Shown piece by piece: positions 14,604-24,002 of a stretch of DNA of 34,786 nucleotides; position 1 is the stretch's first letter; each line of letters opens with the position of its first letter. Under the pieces are notes generated by a model. That model did no database searches, was not told the origin of the DNA, and was given only the letters and a program-made list of their open reading frames with translations. The DNA is from an uncultured bacterium (lineage in GTDB: Bacteria; Fidelibacterota; Marinisomatia; Marinisomatales; UBA1611): assembly GCA_905478065.1 (NCBI GenBank), contig CAJQGZ010000070.1:1-34786 (forward strand), written 5' to 3'. Position numbers and translations under genes: made by a program.

Positions 14604-17153
14604 ATGTCAAAAAACTCTACAAGATTAATGTTAACATTAATCTCTTTATTTTATTTATCAATTGACCATCTAATAGCTCATGGAGGTCATAGCAAAAAAC
14701 CAAAAATGCCGGCAATAGGAATGATTCAAGGAACTGTAAATGACTCAAGTTCTGGAATGCCAATTGAATATGCATCAATTTCTTTAATTGATAATCGTGA
14801 CGGAAGTGTAGTTACAGGTGGGCTATCAAAAAAAGATGGTAGCTTTATTGTTCGAGAAATACCTCTGGGGCAATACATAGTTATGGTTGAGTTTATAGGC
14901 TATGCAAAAAAAGAAATCGGCCCATTAAATATATTCCCTGGGAAAGCAACTGGTCAAAGCGGAAGTATTAAACATTATATGGGTGAGATTTCCTTAAAAA
15001 TCTCGAGTGTAAACCTAGGCGCAGTAGAAGTAGTTGGAGATGAAAGCCAGTTTATTCAAACAGTTGATAAACAAATTTTTAAGGTGGGAAAAAACCTTAC
15101 AGCTGCTGGTGGCACAGGATTTGACCTCCTTCGAAAAGTTCCTACTCTTGATGTAAATATTGATGGAGAAGTCTCAATAGCGGGTGATGCAAATGTTACT
15201 ATTTTAATTGATGGAAAGCGTTCTGGAATCACTGGTTCAAACAGGCGAGGAGTCGTAGATAATATTAATGTAGGAATGGTAGAAAAAGTAGAAGTCATCA
15301 CAAACCCATCTGCAAAGTATGACCCTGATGGAGTGGGCGGTATAATCAATATCGTTATGAAAAGAGGCGCTTTAGATGGTTTTAATGGCACGATATCTGG
15401 AATGGCTGGAGAATACGAAAAAAGAAATTTAAACAGCAATATTAACTATCGTAGTGAAAAATGGAATCTGTTTGGAGGTGCAAGTACAAGGTCTGGAAAC
15501 AATATTGGTAAAGGGTATAGAAATTTCACCTACCAATATGCCGATAGAGATTCTTCTATATCCCAAAACACATTGAGAATTAAAAATCCAGCGAATATTG
15601 GAATCAGGCTTGGAGGAGATTATTACCCAAGTAGTAACAGTTCAGTTTCTTACACCTATGCATTTGGAGACCATGAAGAAACAACGAAAGAAAATCTAGA
15701 AATCACTAGCCCCCCTTCAAGAGTTATTGAATCAGAGTCAGTAAATAAAGGGAAACATCATGACCATTCAATTAGTTACGAAAACAAATTTGGAACGACT
15801 GATCGCAAACTAACAGCAAGCCTTGATCTTAACCTTGAAGAAGATGATGTAACACAGTCTAACTTTGAAAATAGTTCGTTGAATGATGATTTAAATACAA
15901 ATCAGGATACAGATTTTAAAGAAAAAATCAATAGTGTTACTTTTAGTATGGATTATGAAGATCAAATAAATGAAAAAATATCAATTGAAACAGGTTTTAA
16001 AACTAATTTAAAATCATTTTCAACAGATTATAATTATTTGCAACAATTGTACAATAATAAATACAATGAAGATATTTATGCTGCTTATACGAGTTTTACC
16101 TACGACATCTCAGATCGCTTTGGTATAAAAGCAGGCGCTCGTTTTGAAAAAGTTGAGACAAAAGCATCTCTTGATTCGGACCCAGAGAATGATTTAAATC
16201 CAGATAGTAGTAACATTATATCTGCAATTATAAATAATGCTGTGGAAGAATCTCCTTACATTAATCCATACTCAAAAGTATACCCCAGTGTATTTTTTAT
16301 TTATAAGCTTTCATCAATGCAAACAATACAGCTTGGATATTCAAAAAAAGTAAACAGGCCTGGGCGCCGTACCATAAGCCCTTTTCCAAGAAACACTTTT
16401 GATATTTCAAGAATACGTAATGGAAATCCCTACCTTGATCCTGAATATGCGGATGTAGCAGAAATGAAATTTTCAAGTAATTCAAGAAAACTGAATGTAA
16501 ATGCTGGTATTTCATATAAGCTTGTAAAAGATAATATCATGTGGTGGGATAGAGACATGTTTGAATACGAAGGAAAAGTTTATGAAATAATGACTGCAGA
16601 TAATTCAGAAAATTCAGAAAATATTGGAAGCAGCCTGATATTAAATTATCGACCAATGCCTTTAATTAATATCATGTTATCTCGCTGGTCTTGGAATAGT
16701 AAAACCTCTGGAAATGGAGAATCTGACCTTAATGGTAATTCAGAAGGTGCATACTACAGAAGCATGTTAACACTTAACCTTCCTAGAGTTGCTAGGGTAG
16801 AGTTATCAATGGGAGGAAGAGGTGAGATGAAGTTTACAACTGGAAGTAGTCCTGGAAACTTTAGTGCTGACTTGGGTATTCAAAAATCTTTTTTAAATAA
16901 TAAATTAAGTGTAACAGTGAAAATTGATGACATTTTCGACACAAAGAAATTTGTTATTAATACCGATAATCAAATAACCAACCCAATTTCTGAAGAAACC
17001 TACACACAATTAATGAATGCTGAACGAAGACGCCAACAAAAACACATGAGCATTAACCTAAATTATAACTTTGGAAAGCAACAAAAGAAGAAGTGGAACA
17101 GGCGTAATTTTGGCGGCCGCGGTAATGGTGGTGGAATGGATATGGATTACTAG
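14604..17153 (+). CDS. TonB-dependent receptor-like outer-membrane beta-barrel protein
   Basis: An 849-residue outer-membrane protein of the Bacteroidetes-type outer-membrane beta-barrel family. A signal peptide (to about residue 25) is followed by a His/Gly stretch (HGGHSKK), a carboxypeptidase-regulatory-like domain (about 40-130), a TonB plug domain (about 145-255: LLRKVPTLDVNIDGEVSI, then VEKVEVITNPSAKYDPDG) and a barrel to the end. No clear TonB box was found. The tail after about 830 is Gly-rich and ends in DMDY. AAGGA lies 5 bases before the ATG, a good Shine-Dalgarno match. A 56-base gap precedes it, so it may share the lpxH transcript or have its own promoter. The substrate is unknown. 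It ends 21 bases from the convergent argF. Confidence 0.87.
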   Translation: MSKNSTRLMLTLISLFYLSIDHLIAHGGHSKKPKMPAIGMIQGTVNDSSSGMPIEYASISLIDNRDGSVVTGGLSKKDGSFIVREIPLGQYIVMVEFIGYAKKEIGPLNIFPGKATGQSGSIKHYMGEISLKISSVNLGAVEVVGDESQFIQTVDKQIFKVGKNLTAAGGTGFDLLRKVPTLDVNIDGEVSIAGDANVTILIDGKRSGITGSNRRGVVDNINVGMVEKVEVITNPSAKYDPDGVGGIINIVMKRGALDGFNGTISGMAGEYEKRNLNSNINYRSEKWNLFGGASTRSGNNIGKGYRNFTYQYADRDSSISQNTLRIKNPANIGIRLGGDYYPSSNSSVSYTYAFGDHEETTKENLEITSPPSRVIESESVNKGKHHDHSISYENKFGTTDRKLTASLDLNLEEDDVTQSNFENSSLNDDLNTNQDTDFKEKINSVTFSMDYEDQINEKISIETGFKTNLKSFSTDYNYLQQLYNNKYNEDIYAAYTSFTYDISDRFGIKAGARFEKVETKASLDSDPENDLNPDSSNIISAIINNAVEESPYINPYSKVYPSVFFIYKLSSMQTIQLGYSKKVNRPGRRTISPFPRNTFDISRIRNGNPYLDPEYADVAEMKFSSNSRKLNVNAGISYKLVKDNIMWWDRDMFEYEGKVYEIMTADNSENSENIGSSLILNYRPMPLINIMLSRWSWNSKTSGNGESDLNGNSEGAYYRSMLTLNLPRVARVELSMGGRGEMKFTTGSSPGNFSADLGIQKSFLNNKLSVTVKIDDIFDTKKFVINTDNQITNPISEETYTQLMNAERRRQQKHMSINLNYNFGKQQKKKWNRRNFGGRGNGGGMDMDY

Positions 17154-17174
17154 TAATTGAGGTAAAAACTATTC

Positions 17175-18092
17175 TTATCTATTTTTTTCAAATAAATAAG
17201 CCATAATTGCATTTTGCACATGCATTCTATTTTCTGCTTGATCAAACACAATGGAGTAATCAGCTTCCATAACACCATCCGTGACTTCCTTTCCTCTCTC
17301 TGCAGGTAAACAATGCATAAAAAGTGTCTTTTTACCAGACTTTTCTATTAAATCTTCATTGACTTGGAAACTATTAAATAACTTTTCTCGTTCAGCTGCT
17401 TCATCTTTTTGACCCATTGAAGCCCAAACATCTGTATATACAATATCAGCATTAAGGATAGCTATGTTCGGGTTATGCGATATATTTATTTTTGAAATTC
17501 CAGAATCAATAGCTTTTTGTAAAGTAGCTTCATCTGGTTTAAAACCTTCTGGACAACAACACACAAAGTCTATTGGGATTTTCATTGCCAATTGCAACCA
17601 AGAATGAACAATATTATTTCCATCTCCCATGTAAACAATTTTTGGATTATCAATGACTTCAAGATGTTCCCAGACAGTAAATATATCAGTCATAATTTGA
17701 CAAGGATGATTATAGTCTGTTAATCCATTAATTACAGGGATTGTAGAATACTCTGCTAATTCAAGGATATGATCGTGGTCAAAGAGGCGGGCCATTATTA
17801 CATCATTATATCTACTAAACAATCTTGAAATATCTTTGATGGCCTCTCTTTTACCAATCCCAATATCATTAGGCCCAAGAAAAAGTGCGTGCCCACCCAT
17901 CCATTCAAAACCAGTTTCAAATGAGACTCTCGTGCGCGCAGAAGGTTTAGCAAATATCATTGCAAGAGATCTATTTTTAAACAGTTTATAATCACCTCTT
18001 AAATGAAATTTAGATTTTAAATCTTTCGCTAATTTTAATATCTCCCATAATTCTGAATTACTATAGTCTGATATATGTAAAAAGTGTTTCAT
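17175..18092 (-). CDS. argF: Ornithine carbamoyltransferase
   Basis: This cytoplasmic enzyme forms citrulline from ornithine and carbamoyl phosphate in arginine synthesis. The 305 residues carry the expected sites: the carbamoyl-phosphate loop SARTR (51-55, usually STRTR), HPCQ (129-132), the ornithine loop DVWASMG (221-227) and HCLP (260-263). Length and the DVWASMG/HCLPAERG pattern favour ornithine rather than acetylornithine or aspartate carbamoyltransferase. AAGGA 7 bases upstream of the ATG is a good ribosome-binding site. It begins 9 bases after hslU and is the last gene of the twelve-gene run. No other arginine genes are nearby. Confidence 0.94.
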   Translation of the reverse strand: MKHFLHISDYSNSELWEILKLAKDLKSKFHLRGDYKLFKNRSLAMIFAKPSARTRVSFETGFEWMGGHALFLGPNDIGIGKREAIKDISRLFSRYNDVIMARLFDHDHILELAEYSTIPVINGLTDYNHPCQIMTDIFTVWEHLEVIDNPKIVYMGDGNNIVHSWLQLAMKIPIDFVCCCPEGFKPDEATLQKAIDSGISKINISHNPNIAILNADIVYTDVWASMGQKDEAAEREKLFNSFQVNEDLIEKSGKKTLFMHCLPAERGKEVTDGVMEADYSIVFDQAENRMHVQNAIMAYLFEKNR

Positions 18093-18101
18093 TTTTATTC
18101 C

Positions 18102-19442
18102 TTATAAAATGTATCTACTTAAATCTTCATCAAAAACAATATCGCCCAAAGCTTCTTTTACATACTTTGCCGTGATTTTTAATTTTGTTTGGCCCTTTTT
18201 TGGATGTTCATATAGCGGCTCCTCAAGCAAGGTCGTCATAATCGTATGAAGTCTCCTAGCCCCAATGTTTTCAGTTTTTGTATTCACTTCAGTCGCAAGC
18301 TCTGAAATTGCTTTAATAGAGGAAGGCTCAAATTCGAGAACAACTCCCTCTGCTTCTAAAAGAGCAACATACTGTTTAATCAAGGCTGATTTAGGGTGGG
18401 TTAATATTTTTATAAAATCTTTTGTTTTTAGTTTATCTAATTCAACTCTAATTGGGAACCTACCTTGCAGTTCAGGAATCATCTCAGAAGGAGTACTTAT
18501 ATGGAAAGCACCAGCAGCAATAAATAAGATATGGTCAGTTGAGACAACCCCATATTTTGTATTTACGTTACTTCCTTCAACAATTGGTAATAAATCTCTT
18601 TGCACTCCTTCCCTACTCACATCAGGCCCTTGTCCGCCATTCCCATTAACAACTTTGTCAATCTCATCTATAAAAATAATACCATTATTCTCTACTTTAT
18701 CCTTAGCTATGCGAATGACTTCATCATTATCTATTAGTTTCTGAGCTTCAGAATCAATAAGGACTTCTCTCGCTTCAGTTACTGGCATTTTTCTAGGCTT
18801 TTTAGATTTAGGAATTGCATTACTTAGCATATCTTTAATGTTCATTCCAAAATCATCCATCCCAATCGGCCCTAAAACTTGCATCCCAGCTATAGATTCT
18901 TGCTCAATTTCAATTTCAATTATAGTTTCTTCAAAATCTCCGTTTTCTAATTTTTTCCTAAGTCTCGCTCGGGTCTTTGCATGCCTCTCATTGGCTTCAT
19001 CAGTCGATGTAGACTTTTTTGAGTCCTTTTCTGTAAAAAGGATATCTATGATTCTTTCGTTTGCCATGCTTTCAGCTAACTCGACAACCTCTTCTTCTTT
19101 TTCTCTCTGTACCATATTAAAAGAAGTATCCATTAAATCTCTTACCATGGATTCAACGTCTCTACCTACATAACCAACCTCAGTAAATTTACTAGCTTCC
19201 ACTTTTACAAATGGAGCACTAGTCAAAGCAGCTAATCTCCTAGATATTTCAGTTTTACCAACACCTGTAGAGCCTATCATTATTATGTTATTTGGCATAA
19301 TTTCGTTTCGCATATAACCATCAACTTGTTGCCGTCTCCATCTATTTCTCATAGCTATTGCAACCGCTTTTTTAGCTTTTGATTGACCAATTATGTATTT
19401 ATCAAGCTCGCGGACAATCTGTTTAGGGGTAAGTTCTTTCAT
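18102..19442 (-). CDS. hslU: ATP-dependent protease ATPase subunit HslU
   Basis: The AAA+ unfoldase that feeds substrates to the HslV peptidase. In its 446 residues are Walker A GSTGVGKT (57-64), the pore loop GYVGRD (90-95), the intermediate domain (about 110-245, charged and helical), Walker B GIIFIDEID (254-262), VSREGVQRDLLPIVEG (275-290) and the C-terminal tail DLSRYIL that docks into HslV. The length is normal for the family. Its ATG shares one base with the hslV stop (TAATG), so the two subunits are translationally coupled. Confidence 0.97.
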   Translation of the reverse strand: MKELTPKQIVRELDKYIIGQSKAKKAVAIAMRNRWRRQQVDGYMRNEIMPNNIIMIGSTGVGKTEISRRLAALTSAPFVKVEASKFTEVGYVGRDVESMVRDLMDTSFNMVQREKEEEVVELAESMANERIIDILFTEKDSKKSTSTDEANERHAKTRARLRKKLENGDFEETIIEIEIEQESIAGMQVLGPIGMDDFGMNIKDMLSNAIPKSKKPRKMPVTEAREVLIDSEAQKLIDNDEVIRIAKDKVENNGIIFIDEIDKVVNGNGGQGPDVSREGVQRDLLPIVEGSNVNTKYGVVSTDHILFIAAGAFHISTPSEMIPELQGRFPIRVELDKLKTKDFIKILTHPKSALIKQYVALLEAEGVVLEFEPSSIKAISELATEVNTKTENIGARRLHTIMTTLLEEPLYEHPKKGQTKLKITAKYVKEALGDIVFDEDLSRYIL

Positions 19443-19987
19443 TAAAGCTCCAATACGGTAATTGAATCATTTGTATAAATACATAATCCAGCAGCAATTT
19501 TTAAAGATTCTTCTGCAATTTTTTTTGCAGAGTATTTTCCAGATTGATGAAAGGCAATAGCTGCTGCTTGCGCAAAACCTCCTCCTGAACCAATCGAAAC
19601 AACAGGTCCATCTGGCTCAATTACATTTCCATCCCCAGCAATGATAAAACTATCTTTTTTGTCCATTACTAATAATAAGGCTTCTAGATGACGAAGCATT
19701 TTATCCATTCTCCAATCCTTTGCCATTTCGACCACAGACCTTTTTAAATCACCTTCATACTCCTCAAGCTTTTGTTCAAATTTTTCAAAAAGTGTAAGAG
19801 CATCTGCAGCTGCGCCAGCAAAACCACCAACGACTCCGCCTTTTGGACTATCAAACTTTCTAACTTTAACAGCTTTCTGTTTCATTGCCATATCTCCAAA
19901 AGTAACCTGCCCATCTCCTGCAATAGCAACTTTTCTTTGTGAGCGCACACCTAGAATGGTAGTTGACCTTATTTTTTGGTTTTTCAT
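19442..19987 (-). CDS. hslV: ATP-dependent protease proteolytic subunit HslV, with a short propeptide
   Basis: A threonine peptidase with the proteasome beta-subunit fold that forms the HslUV protease. The protein is 181 residues. In most Gram-negative HslV the catalytic Thr follows the initiator Met directly. Here eight residues (MKNQKIRS) precede TTILGV, so T9 would be the nucleophile after processing. D25 (GDGQVTF) and K41 match the catalytic D17 and K33 in Thr1 numbering. No other start codon lies between the ATG and T9, so the extension is real if the ATG is right. The start overlaps the hflC stop by four bases (ATGA). Confidence 0.95.
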   Translation of the reverse strand: MKNQKIRSTTILGVRSQRKVAIAGDGQVTFGDMAMKQKAVKVRKFDSPKGGVVGGFAGAAADALTLFEKFEQKLEEYEGDLKRSVVEMAKDWRMDKMLRHLEALLLVMDKKDSFIIAGDGNVIEPDGPVVSIGSGGGFAQAAAIAFHQSGKYSAKKIAEESLKIAAGLCIYTNDSITVLEL

Positions 19988-20922
19988 TTTACAGATCCAA
20001 GATACTTTAAGAAATCTCCTTCAGTGCTTAAAACCAAAATAGTTTCTTTATCTAAAGTCTCTCCATATATCTCCATAGTTCTCATAAAACGATAAAATGC
20101 CGGGTCTTTATTGTAGGCGGCTGCGTATATATTAGCAGCCTTTGCGTCTGCCTTACCTTTGATTTCTTGAGAACGCCTGTAGGCATCTGAAGTAATTTCT
20201 TTGAGGTCTCTATCTTTTTGACCGCTAATTCTAGCTGACTCTCCTGCACCTTGAGAACGGAACTCTTCTGCAATCCGCTTACGCTCTGAAACCATACGTT
20301 CGTATACTTTTTTCCGCACTTCGGGTACATAATTAATTCGCTTAAACTGGAAATCTAGAATTTCTATACCTAGCTCGCTTGTACTAGATTTGGCGATCTC
20401 TAGTATTTCTCTAGTCAACTCATCTCTTCCACTTTTTATTACAGTTTTTTCTTTACTCGACTGATCATTAGTATCTTCATTATTTACTATATAATCTCTG
20501 TTTGTAGTCCTGACTAGCTCAATCAAATCGTGTTTTGCAATTGCATTTTGAGTAGCGCCTTCGAGTACAGAACCAATCCGATTCTTAGCTCTAGACTCAT
20601 CAGATAAACTTTTTGCATACTGCAATGGGTCTGAAATCCTCCAACGAGCATAAGTATTAATATTAATAAAACGCTTATCTCTAGTGGAAACCTGTTTCGG
20701 TTCTCCATCCCAAGCTAAGAACCTTTTATCAAAATAATTTGCAGTCTCTAAAAATGGAGTTTTTATTTTCAAACCAGGTGTTGTTATTGGATCTCCAACT
20801 GGTTTACCAAACTGAGTAATTACGACCTGCTCGCTTTCATTTACAATATAAAAAGCTCCTCCGAAAATGAGTACTGCAGCAAAAATACCAACTGTAACAA
20901 TTATACTAATTAACTTTCCCAT
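19984..20922 (-). CDS. hflC: HflC, SPFH/band 7 membrane protease modulator
   Basis: With HflK it forms a large periplasm-facing cage in the inner membrane that surrounds and modulates FtsH. The 312 residues have one N-terminal transmembrane segment (about 7-27), an SPFH/band-7 domain (VVITQFGKPVGDP at 33-45) and a C-terminal helical coil with the typical stretch RSQGAGESARISGQKDRD. The order HflK then HflC on the transcript is the usual one. AGGAG upstream is a good ribosome-binding site. The ATG shares one base with the hflK stop, and its TGA overlaps the hslV start. Confidence 0.93.
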   Translation of the reverse strand: MGKLISIIVTVGIFAAVLIFGGAFYIVNESEQVVITQFGKPVGDPITTPGLKIKTPFLETANYFDKRFLAWDGEPKQVSTRDKRFININTYARWRISDPLQYAKSLSDESRAKNRIGSVLEGATQNAIAKHDLIELVRTTNRDYIVNNEDTNDQSSKEKTVIKSGRDELTREILEIAKSSTSELGIEILDFQFKRINYVPEVRKKVYERMVSERKRIAEEFRSQGAGESARISGQKDRDLKEITSDAYRRSQEIKGKADAKAANIYAAAYNKDPAFYRFMRTMEIYGETLDKETILVLSTEGDFLKYLGSVK

Positions 20923-21896
20923 TATTTGCTCTCCTGACCAAGTGGAAGAAGAGGCAAGACACCTTCTAATTCCTTATCTAAGATTATTTTTTGTTTTACA
21001 TTTGGATATACCTTTGCCATTGTTTCAAGATAAATCCTATCCTTTGTCACCTCTGGTGACTTTTTATATGCTTTTAAAAGATTACTATACAGCGAAGCAT
21101 CACCCTTTGCTCTATTTATACGGTCCATTGAGTAACCTTCAGCTTGTTGAACAGTTTGCTCTGCTTCACCTCTAGCTCTAGGGATAATACGATTATAATC
21201 TCCCAGAGCTTGATTTATCATTTTCTCTTTTTCTTGCTCTGCAGTATTTACCTCATTGAAAGCATCCTGCACCTGTTTTGGAGGCAGTACTTTCTGAAGC
21301 AGAATTCTATTAATTTTTATTCCGTTTTCATATTGGTCACACATCTCTTGAAGCTTTACTTCCATTTTTGCCGCAATCTCTTGGCGACCAGCGGTAAGAA
21401 CTTCGTTAACACTCCTATCGCCAATAACTTCACGCATAACAGCTTCATTCATATCGCGAAATGTTCCAATTGGGTCTTTCACTTTAAATAAAAACTTGCT
21501 TGGCTCAACTATCCTATATTGCGTTTTCCATGGAACAACAGCTACATTCAAGTCACCCGTTAGCATAAGAGACTCCTCTTCAATTTCAGAGCGATTAACT
21601 CTTCTGTCAGATCCTGTCGTCCCACGTTGCCCAAATTCCATCTCTAGCTCTCTTTTTGTAGGAATTTTTATAACTGTTTGAATTGGAGCAGGCCATTTTA
21701 AATGAATACCCGATTGTACTAACCCTGAATATTCTCCCAACGTCATCAAGACGCCTTCCTCTTCTAATTCAACCCGATATACTGAACTCCAAACCGCGAA
21801 TAATGCGGCTAAAAGTATCCCAATTGATAATCCACTTTTTGGGAATTTATCAGGAATAGTAAACTCTTGATCACCAACGATTATTTTTCTTGCCAT
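20922..21896 (-). CDS. hflK: HflK, SPFH/band 7 membrane protease modulator
   Basis: Partner of HflC in the FtsH-regulating membrane complex. The 324 residues begin with a short cytosolic tail, one transmembrane segment (about 22-42), then a band-7 domain (VELEEEGVLMTLGEYSG) and a long helical C-terminus rich in Glu, Lys and Arg (EQEKEKMINQALGDYNR, then GEAEQTVQQAEG). It lacks the Gly-rich N-terminal region of E. coli HflK. GAGGAG upstream of the ATG is a strong Shine-Dalgarno sequence. It starts 17 bases after rpoN. Confidence 0.92.
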   Translation of the reverse strand: MARKIIVGDQEFTIPDKFPKSGLSIGILLAALFAVWSSVYRVELEEEGVLMTLGEYSGLVQSGIHLKWPAPIQTVIKIPTKRELEMEFGQRGTTGSDRRVNRSEIEEESLMLTGDLNVAVVPWKTQYRIVEPSKFLFKVKDPIGTFRDMNEAVMREVIGDRSVNEVLTAGRQEIAAKMEVKLQEMCDQYENGIKINRILLQKVLPPKQVQDAFNEVNTAEQEKEKMINQALGDYNRIIPRARGEAEQTVQQAEGYSMDRINRAKGDASLYSNLLKAYKKSPEVTKDRIYLETMAKVYPNVKQKIILDKELEGVLPLLPLGQESK

Positions 21897-21913
21897 GTTA
21901 ACATCTCCTCTGT

Positions 21914-23254
21914 TTATATTTCTTTTCTAAGTCTTGCTACGGGAACACCTAGCTGGTCTCGATACTTTGCCACCGTTCTTCTTGCAAGCTTATAACCTTT
22001 ATCCTTTAATAGTTGAACTAAAGTGTCATCATTAAATGGAATCTTTTTATTTTCTAAATTAATTATATTTTGCAACTCTTTTTTGATTACAAATGTCCCT
22101 AGAATTTTTCCATTCTCAAGCTCTATTGCGTCTGTAAAGTAATGTTTTAGTTCAAATACTCCATGAGGAGTATCTACAAACTTACCACGAGTTGACCTAC
22201 TAATTGTAGAAATGTCCATGCCAATTTCTTCCGCTATATCTTGCAACTTAAGAGGACTAAGGTGATTCATATCCCCGGCAAACCATTCAGGCTGATTTTT
22301 TATAATTGCCCTCATCACATTAACCATAGTAACTCTTCTTTGCTTGACTGCTTCAATAAACCAGTTTGCTGAATCTATTTTTTCTCGCACAAACGTTTTT
22401 GCCTTACCAACAAACTCTCCATTTTCTATACCATTTTCATAAGTTTTACTAATTCTAAGTTCTGGAACGCCACCATCATTAGTAGTAATTAACCAATCGT
22501 CCCCATCTTCTCTTACGACTAAATCAGGAATTATGACTTGAAAGCTATCAGCATACCCTTCTCCTGGACGGGGGTTTAATTTGGATATTTTTTTAACAGC
22601 GTCATGAAGTTCTGAGCTTGAACATTTTAGTTTGATTTTAATTTTATCATATCTTTTATGCATAAAATCATCAAAATATTTTGATACTATCCTGTAGGAT
22701 AGAGAATCTTTGTCATCTTCAAGTTGTATAGCTAAACACTCTTTAAGATTTCTAGATGCTAGACCTTTTGGATTCATACGCTGTATGACTAAAAGAATTG
22801 GTTCAAGATCTTCCTCTTCCAACCCAAAATTATCAGCAATTAGTATTAGGTCTGTATCCAGATAGCCTCTTTCATTTATATTCCAAAGTATTTCTTCTGC
22901 AATATCCTTTTCCAAGTCTGTGAGGCCTAAGTCTTTTAATTGATCAATAATTTTTTCAATAAAAGTATTCCTATCTGGTACTGGTAAGTCTGCTTTTTCT
23001 TGATCAAGGTAGTATGAACTTTCATCCGTATATACATCTTCTATTGGTGCATCAAGTTCTTCCAACACCTCTTCGGCCATTGATTTCTCTTCGAATTCTT
23101 CCGGCTCTACTTGTTCTAAGATAGGATTAAGCTCAAGCTCCTTTAAAATTGTTTGCTCAAGGTTTATCGTGTTTAATTGAAGAAGTCTAGCTTGCAATAC
23201 TTGCCTAGGAGCAAGCTTTTGTTTTTGCTCAAGTCTTTGTGATAAACGAGGCAT
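21914..23254 (-). CDS. rpoN: RNA polymerase sigma-54 factor
   Basis: The alternative sigma factor that needs AAA+ enhancer-binding activators and reads -24/-12 promoters. In its 446 residues the Gln/Leu-rich region I that contacts activators is at the N-terminus (LSQRLEQKQKLAPRQVLQAR), followed by an acidic region (about 45-90), the core-binding and DNA-binding domains, and the RpoN box ARRTVAKYR at 424-432, which reads the -24 element. It lies 3 bases after lptB, the same lptB-rpoN adjacency known in Proteobacteria. No enhancer-binding protein is encoded in the window, so its regulon cannot be guessed here. Confidence 0.97.
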   Translation of the reverse strand: MPRLSQRLEQKQKLAPRQVLQARLLQLNTINLEQTILKELELNPILEQVEPEEFEEKSMAEEVLEELDAPIEDVYTDESSYYLDQEKADLPVPDRNTFIEKIIDQLKDLGLTDLEKDIAEEILWNINERGYLDTDLILIADNFGLEEEDLEPILLVIQRMNPKGLASRNLKECLAIQLEDDKDSLSYRIVSKYFDDFMHKRYDKIKIKLKCSSSELHDAVKKISKLNPRPGEGYADSFQVIIPDLVVREDGDDWLITTNDGGVPELRISKTYENGIENGEFVGKAKTFVREKIDSANWFIEAVKQRRVTMVNVMRAIIKNQPEWFAGDMNHLSPLKLQDIAEEIGMDISTISRSTRGKFVDTPHGVFELKHYFTDAIELENGKILGTFVIKKELQNIINLENKKIPFNDDTLVQLLKDKGYKLARRTVAKYRDQLGVPVARLRKEI

Positions 23255-23257
23255 ATA

Positions 23258-24001
23258 CTAGTCTAACCTAAATTTTTCTCCGAGATAAAGCCTTTTTGCT
23301 TCTTTATCATTCGCTAAATCTTCAGAAGTCCCTGATTTTAAAATTTGACCATTAAAAAGAAGATATGAACGGTCTGTTATTGAAAGAGTTTCTCTTACAT
23401 TGTGATCAGTAATTAAAACACCTATATTTCTTTCTTTTAAAGAGTTAACAATAGACTGAATCTCTTCTACTGCAATTGGATCAACCCCTGCAAAAGGCTC
23501 GTCTAGTAGGACAAAGTCAGGGTCCATGCAAAGAGATCTAGCAATTTCTACGCGCCTTCTTTCCCCCCCTGAAAGTGTTCCTCCTTTACTACTTCTTAAT
23601 TTAGTAACAGAAAAATCGTCTAATAAAGAGTTTAGCTTTTCTTCTTGCTCATCTTTTGTAAGATCTTTTCTCATCTCAAGCACTAGCTTTAAATTATTTT
23701 CTACAGTTAATTTTGAAAAAATAGAAGGTTCCTGTGCAAGATATCCAACGCCTTTCCTAGCTCTTCGATACATTGGGTCGTTTGTGATTTTATGATCATC
23801 TAAAAAGATATCGCCTTTAGTTGGCTTAACCATGCCAGTAATCATGTAAAATGTTGTCGTCTTTCCAGCTCCATTAGGCCCTAACAAACCCACAACTTCA
23901 TTTCGATTCACCGAGATATCAACATCATTGACAACCATCCTTGAGCCATATTGCTTATGCAAGCCTTTCGCTGATAGACAAGTTATCTTTTTTTCGCTCA
24001 T
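23258..24001 (-). CDS. lptB: LPS export ABC transporter ATP-binding protein LptB
   Basis: The cytoplasmic ATPase of the LptB2FG complex that lifts LPS out of the inner membrane. The 247 residues have Walker A GPNGAGKTT (41-49), Q-loop Q90, signature LSGGE (143-147), Walker B FVLLDEP (163-169) and switch H200. The GGERRRVEIARSL and FAGVDPIAVEEIQ segments are LptB hallmarks. GGAAG lies upstream of the ATG. Only one base separates it from lptC; lptA, which sits between them in Proteobacteria, is absent from this slot. Confidence 0.96.
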   Translation of the reverse strand: MSEKKITCLSAKGLHKQYGSRMVVNDVDISVNRNEVVGLLGPNGAGKTTTFYMITGMVKPTKGDIFLDDHKITNDPMYRRARKGVGYLAQEPSIFSKLTVENNLKLVLEMRKDLTKDEQEEKLNSLLDDFSVTKLRSSKGGTLSGGERRRVEIARSLCMDPDFVLLDEPFAGVDPIAVEEIQSIVNSLKERNIGVLITDHNVRETLSITDRSYLLFNGQILKSGTSEDLANDKEAKRLYLGEKFRLD

Positions 24002-24002
24002 A

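Noticed and set aside
17154-17174. A terminator between the convergent TonB receptor gene and argF
   Set aside because: The gap is too short and no hairpin with a T-run is visible.
18265-18744. A + strand open frame of 159 codons opposite hslU
   Set aside because: Low-complexity Ser-rich translation antisense to the conserved HslU AAA+ domain.
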